From assembly GCA_026008535.1 (NCBI GenBank), contig BRKX01000002.1:57657170-57721169 (forward strand): a stretch of 64,000 bases of DNA, in the 5' to 3' direction. Position numbers and translations under genes: made by a program. The DNA is from Perilla frutescens. Its lineage: Eukaryota; Streptophyta; Magnoliopsida; Lamiales; Lamiaceae. The notes under the pieces are model-generated. The model ran no database searches. It saw nothing but the letters and a program-made list of their open reading frames with translations, and was not told the origin of the DNA. Position 1 is the first letter of the stretch. Every line of letters starts with the position of its first letter. Shown here in pieces: positions 60,070 to 64,000 of the stretch.

Positions 60070-60315
60070 AAGGAAATGGATGAGTTGTTTCTCCTTCAGT
60101 CCTTTATTTGTTTTTTTAGAGGCACAAGGTAAGAGTTAGAAAATTTGTGTAAAAATAAGGAAATGGATGAGTTGTTTCTCCTTCAGTCCCTTCATTTGGT
60201 TTTTTAGAGGCAAACATTAAGAGTTAAAAAATTTGTGTAAAAACAATTCCCCCTCAGTCCCTTCATTTGTTTTTTTAGAGGCAAAAATTAAGAGATCGAA
60301 AGTTTGTGTATAAAA
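60070..60315. repeat. Three-copy tandem repeat, unit about 87 bp, next to a tRNA relic
   Basis: Units begin at 60070, 60157 and, shortened, 60244. Landmarks: AAGGAAATGGATGAGTTGTT, TCAGTCCCTTCATTTG, TTTTTTTAGAGGCA, AGAGTTARAAAATTTGTGT. The third unit runs directly into the tRNA-Glu pseudogene at 60320. Confidence 0.8.
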
Positions 60316-60319
60316 CAAT

Positions 60320-60391
60320 TCCGTTGCTGGGACTTAAACCCGGATCTCTTGGGTGAGAGCTGAGTATCCTAACCAACTAGACTACAACAGA
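60320..60391 (-). pseudogene. tRNA-Glu pseudogene
   Basis: Same length and layout as the intact tRNA-Glu at 50802. It differs from the canonical sequence at six sites, each C to T or G to A. Effects: a T-G pair in the acceptor stem, two broken pairs in the anticodon stem (CTCAG with CCAAG), a broken pair in the T stem and loss of the invariant C of TTCAAG (TTTAAG). The anticodon still reads CTC. A functional tRNA is unlikely. Confidence 0.85.
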
Positions 60392-60614
60392 TTTGCTATA
60401 CTATATATAAGCTATATACAATGTATTTTATGAACTTTATACTTGTATTTAGGCTAGTTACCTACAGACTTTTAAGACATTACTCAACCCACCAGCTTGC
60501 CACATGAAATAATTTAGGTAGAATTTTTTTTCAAAACTCTCCACTTCGTGCTATATAAAATCCTTAAGAGATCTATATTTCAAGTAGTAGGTTTGTAGTT
60601 AGTAAGTTTAATTA

Positions 60615-61353
60615 GAGCATCTCCAATGAGTATGAATATATTGAGTTGACCATGGAGGAATTTTTGATTGGGAAAATGAGGAATATGTGAGGGGATATTT
60701 TTGGAGGAAGTCTGCCAAGTAACTATGAATAGTAGTTGAGAGATATTGCAAGGTGCGGGAGAGTAAACATTACACATTGCATTTGTGGAGGGAGTGCTGT
60801 GCGTGGAGGCCATTGCACATGTAAAAGTGTGGGATTGCTCAACTGGTGGGTCTCGTGCCTGCAAAAGTAATCACCTATGATTTTTTAATTTATTTTTTCT
60901 CGATCGGTGTATTTATTATATTTTAGATAGTATTGTTGGAAAATAATATGTTGATTTAATGTAGTGTGTGTGTATGTAATTTCAAGATGTTTTGTGTGTT
61001 TTAATTTTTTACTAATTATTATTCACTAGTTTTGTGTTTAAATATTATTTATTTATTTATTAACATTGCATGAAATTATTATTTTATGAAATTATACTAT
61101 AAATTAAATTATCTATCTGTATATATTAATAATAATATTATGAATAATATTTAGTACTATATAAACAAAATCATAAAATAAATGAGTATATATATAAAAT
61201 ATAGAATGATTTGATAGTGTGACCCATGAATAGTTATTTTTGAGATAGTATTATTGGGGATGAATATGATTAGAGGAAGTAGATATTTAACTTTTGAGGT
61301 GATGCTAGTATAGCGAGAAAATTCCTGAAAATGGGGGAAGCATGGAGATGCTC
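60615..61353. mobile_element. Tourist-like MITE (PIF/Harbinger), TTA target
   Basis: Begins GAGCATCTCCAATGA; the other end, read inward, begins GAGCATCTCCATGC. TTA flanks both sides (60612-60614 and 61354-61356), the usual PIF/Harbinger target duplication. It is 739 bp long with no transposase seen. Confidence 0.85.
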
Positions 61354-61356
61354 TTA

Positions 61357-61400
61357 AGCAAATTCAATTTCCTAAAAAAAAAAAACAAAAACAAAAAAAA

Positions 61401-61459
<59 letters not shown>

Positions 61460-61887
61460 AGTGCTAGACCATGCTCCGGCCCTGTTATTTGATAATCCAG
61501 TTGGTTGGCCAAATTAATTGTAGCAAATTAAATAATACAGTAGAAGATTCCAAAAATTAATTATTTGATAATAGACTAGCTAGGTTGGCTGAATTAAATA
61601 TATAGTAGTACTTGTAGCAAAACAATAGTACATTATAATAAAAGGGTCGTTGAGAGTTTCCTTAAGGTAATGTATTAGGAGTTATAGCTACGTGAATTCC
61701 TTTGCGAAGCCAACAAATTGAATGTTGAACCTAACACTATTGAATCACCTCCATTGCAGATTGTCGGATTGTCGGGGCACCCAGTTCATTTCATTATATA
61801 TATATATATATATATGATTAATATGCAGGAATTGAAGTGATACTTAATTAATCGATCAATATTAATTGTTGTTGGTGAATATAGGAA
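61357..61887. other. Upstream region of the second GDSL gene
   Basis: Contains A-rich sequence and a GA microsatellite (about 61404-61456), then AT-rich DNA and a TA run (61793-61815) about 70 bp before the ATG. The TA run could serve as a TATA region, but that is a guess. No gene. Confidence 0.5.
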
Positions 61888-62827
61888 ATGAATGTGATAG
61901 TTACAAGAGTAGTAGTTTTCGTGGTTGCGACAACTGTATTGTGCCTGAATCAGACACAAGTTGCAGAGGCAAGTGATAGTGATGGTGATCATGAACTGAG
62001 GATTAATAAGCACAACATAAGATGCATCTTGGTGTTGGGCGACTCAAGCGTAGATCCGGGCAACAACAACCGTCTCCCTACTACCACCAAGAGCAACTTC
62101 ATACCCTATGGAATCGATTTCTTCCATGCCCGCCCTTCTGGAAGGTTCTGCAACGGCAGACTAGCCACCGACTACCTTGGTAATATATATATAATTAGTC
62201 GTCGATCAATTCTAATTGTCTTGGCGCCTAAAAAGTAATGTACGTACTGTTGTCTGTTGATATTAATTAATTTTAACTGAATAATTATTACAGCGGAGGC
62301 GTTTGGCTACACGGATTTGGTCAGGGCCTTTCTCGACCCTGCTATTACTAAGAAAGACTTGTTGCATGGTGTTAGTTTTGCATCGGCAGGGTCTGGTTAC
62401 GACGAATTGACAGCCAATTTATCGGTAATTTAATTATAAGTGTATATATAGATATATACACTCAGCTTGTTTGAGATTAGATGCCTGATTCATGCATGCG
62501 TGTGTATATAAACATGCAGAGCGTTGTACCGATGTGGAAGCAACTGGATTACTTGAGACACTACAAAATCCACCTGAGAAACCTGGTTGGAACACAAGAA
62601 GCTGAAGAGATTATCAGAAATAATACATTGTTTGTCGTGAGCGCTGGGACGAATGATTTCCTTTTAAATTATTACAGTGACTCCACTCGTTCGAACCAGT
62701 ACAGCATAGAGCAATATATGAACTATCTTATTTCTCGAATGCGAACTGTCATCAAGGTCTCAAAATAAATGCTAGCTAGAAAATTTATTTATAAGATTTT
62801 AATTAATGCCTATATATATAATTGTAG

Positions 62828-62874
<47 letters not shown>

Positions 62875-63429
62875 TGCAGACTATGCGTTCTCTAGGAGCA
62901 AGGAAAGTGGTGGTGGTAGGAGTGCCTCCATTGGGGTGCATGCCTATTGTTAGGACACTCCGGAATGTTGCGAAATGCGACATTGAATCGAACAAACTCG
63001 CGTTTAGGTTCAGCTCAAAGATACGAAGGGAGTCGAAAATCTTAGGAAAATGGACCCTTTTTTTGGATATAAACACCATTATACTGAATGCAATTCAGAA
63101 CCCAAAGCGATACGGTTAGAACAAATTAATTAAGATTCATATATATCTATTTTTGTATTTTAATTAATTAATTACTTAAGTTTATGTTCTAATGGCAAAT
63201 TAAAAATTAATGATGCATATATATACACACAGGTTTTGTAGAGACTCTGAAGGGATGCTGCGGATCAGGAACGTACGAATACGGGGAAATGTGCAAGGGA
63301 ATGAACATCTGCTCTGATCGGACAAAATATGTATTCTGGGACGCAGTTCATCCCTCTCAAAATATGTACAAGATTATTGCCGACTCTGCCTTGGAACTTC
63401 TTCTTAAACACACCTTCTCACAACCATAA
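61888..63429 (+). CDS. GDSL esterase/lipase, intact
   Basis: This encodes a 363-residue secreted SGNH esterase/lipase. Five exons join in frame: 61888-62179, 62294-62424, 62520-62756, 62880-63114 and 63233-63429. A signal peptide covers about residues 5-28 (VTRVVVFVVATTVLCLNQ). The block I serine is in LGDSSVDPGNNN (about residue 53), block III is SAGTNDFLLNYY, and block V is WDAVHPSQ, so the catalytic set is complete. VPPLGCMP and the paired Cys (GCCG, MCKG, ICSD) are family features. Exon order, phases and the 131-nt exon 2 are the same as in the GDSL gene at 51021-53046, so they are paralogues about 9 kb apart and in opposite orientation. An AT microsatellite (62829-62871) lies in intron 3. 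Confidence 0.92.
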
Positions 63430-64000
63430 ATAATCTCCAACTCCAATTAATTATTAAATTATATATGGGCCACCAATCTTCAATTAATCTTGTAATATGA
63501 TACCAATTAACATTCCATTATTGGAAGTGATGACCAAAATTTTCAATTATACATATATATTGAAAGAGTAGCACTCGTCACATCAATTAGATTTCTTATT
63601 TATACTATTTTTTATTATTTATTATAAATAATTTTTAATGAATTATATTATATCGATGCATTTTATTTAGTGTTAATAGGGGTAAATAGCCATTATCACT
63701 TAGTAAATAATGTAAATAGCTAGTTTTTTAAAAAAATGATGTATTTAGCCTTTTAGGATGTAAATATACATTAATACTCTTACTTCCATATAAACAATAT
63801 TTGAATATAATGTATTTTTAACATTATTATTTCCTAAAATAAAAATACCCTAATATATTTAAAAACAAATTAGATTCATAATAATCTAATATATTTAAAA
63901 ACAAATCAGATTCATAGTAATCTTTTATCACAGCCGAAAACAAAAAACGCTGATTCACATTGATATTTTCTCACGCTCAAACAAAAAATATATCTCGCCA
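63430..64000. other. 3' flank of the second GDSL gene
   Basis: AT-rich, presumably with the GDSL 3' untranslated region in the first 100-200 bp. A word of about 25 bp around ATAATCTAATATATTTAAAA is repeated near 63850 and 63885. No gene is seen. Confidence 0.5.

Overview
The window is AT-rich plant nuclear DNA, almost certainly from a eudicot. The genes carry many short GT-AG introns. There is an intact nuclear tRNA-Glu gene, and the transposons are plant types: Mutator-like (MULE), PIF/Harbinger, Stowaway, gypsy-like LTR pieces and several foldback elements. I cannot name the genus from sequence alone.

Layout, left to right. 1-2046: AT-rich, no gene. 2056-14446: one 12.4-kb MULE bounded by a perfect 9-bp target duplication. 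It holds a FAR1/mudrA-type transposase pseudogene on + and a ULP1-like cysteine protease gene on -, facing each other as the two genes of maize MuDR do. A solo LTR (11128-12703, 5-bp duplication) has inserted into it. 16585-20815 (-): API5-like gene, 16 exons. 21845-23535 (-): mitochondrial F1-ATPase assembly factor ATP11. 24000-30450: gene-free, with duplications and one Stowaway MITE. 30451-32355 (+): class III peroxidase resembling PER19. 33044-34916 (+): D-aminoacyl-tRNA deacylase. 35746-40279 (-): SNI1. 40680-46020: foldback element and the remnant of an LTR retrotransposon. 46506-49072: a Pack-MULE carrying exon 1 of formate-tetrahydrofolate ligase, a PPR fragment and a GATACTT satellite. 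49150-50745: nested foldback elements. 50802-50873: tRNA-Glu. 51021-53046 (-): GDSL esterase/lipase whose expected ATG reads GTG. 53511-54980: a TIR element with a second one nested inside, each with an 8-bp target duplication. 56698-59743: inverted-repeat element with a PIF/Harbinger relic inside. 60320-60391: decayed tRNA-Glu. 60615-61353: Tourist-like MITE. 61888-63429 (+): second, intact GDSL gene.

The host genes do not form a pathway. They are ordinary single-copy genes: DNA repair and immunity (SNI1), translation quality control (DTD), ATP synthase assembly (ATP11), survival and RNA binding (API5), and cell-wall or lipid enzymes (peroxidase, GDSL). From memory, API5-ATP11-PER19 are neighbours in Arabidopsis (At2g34040-34060) and DTD-SNI1 are neighbours there too (At4g18460-18470), so the window seems to keep an older joined order.

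Most of the unusual content is in the transposons. The short motif GATACTT recurs in several MULE-like elements that otherwise look unrelated. Host gene exons have been captured, and insertions are nested with readable target-site duplications. Exon coordinates below were read by hand from splice sites and reading frame and were not checked against transcripts.
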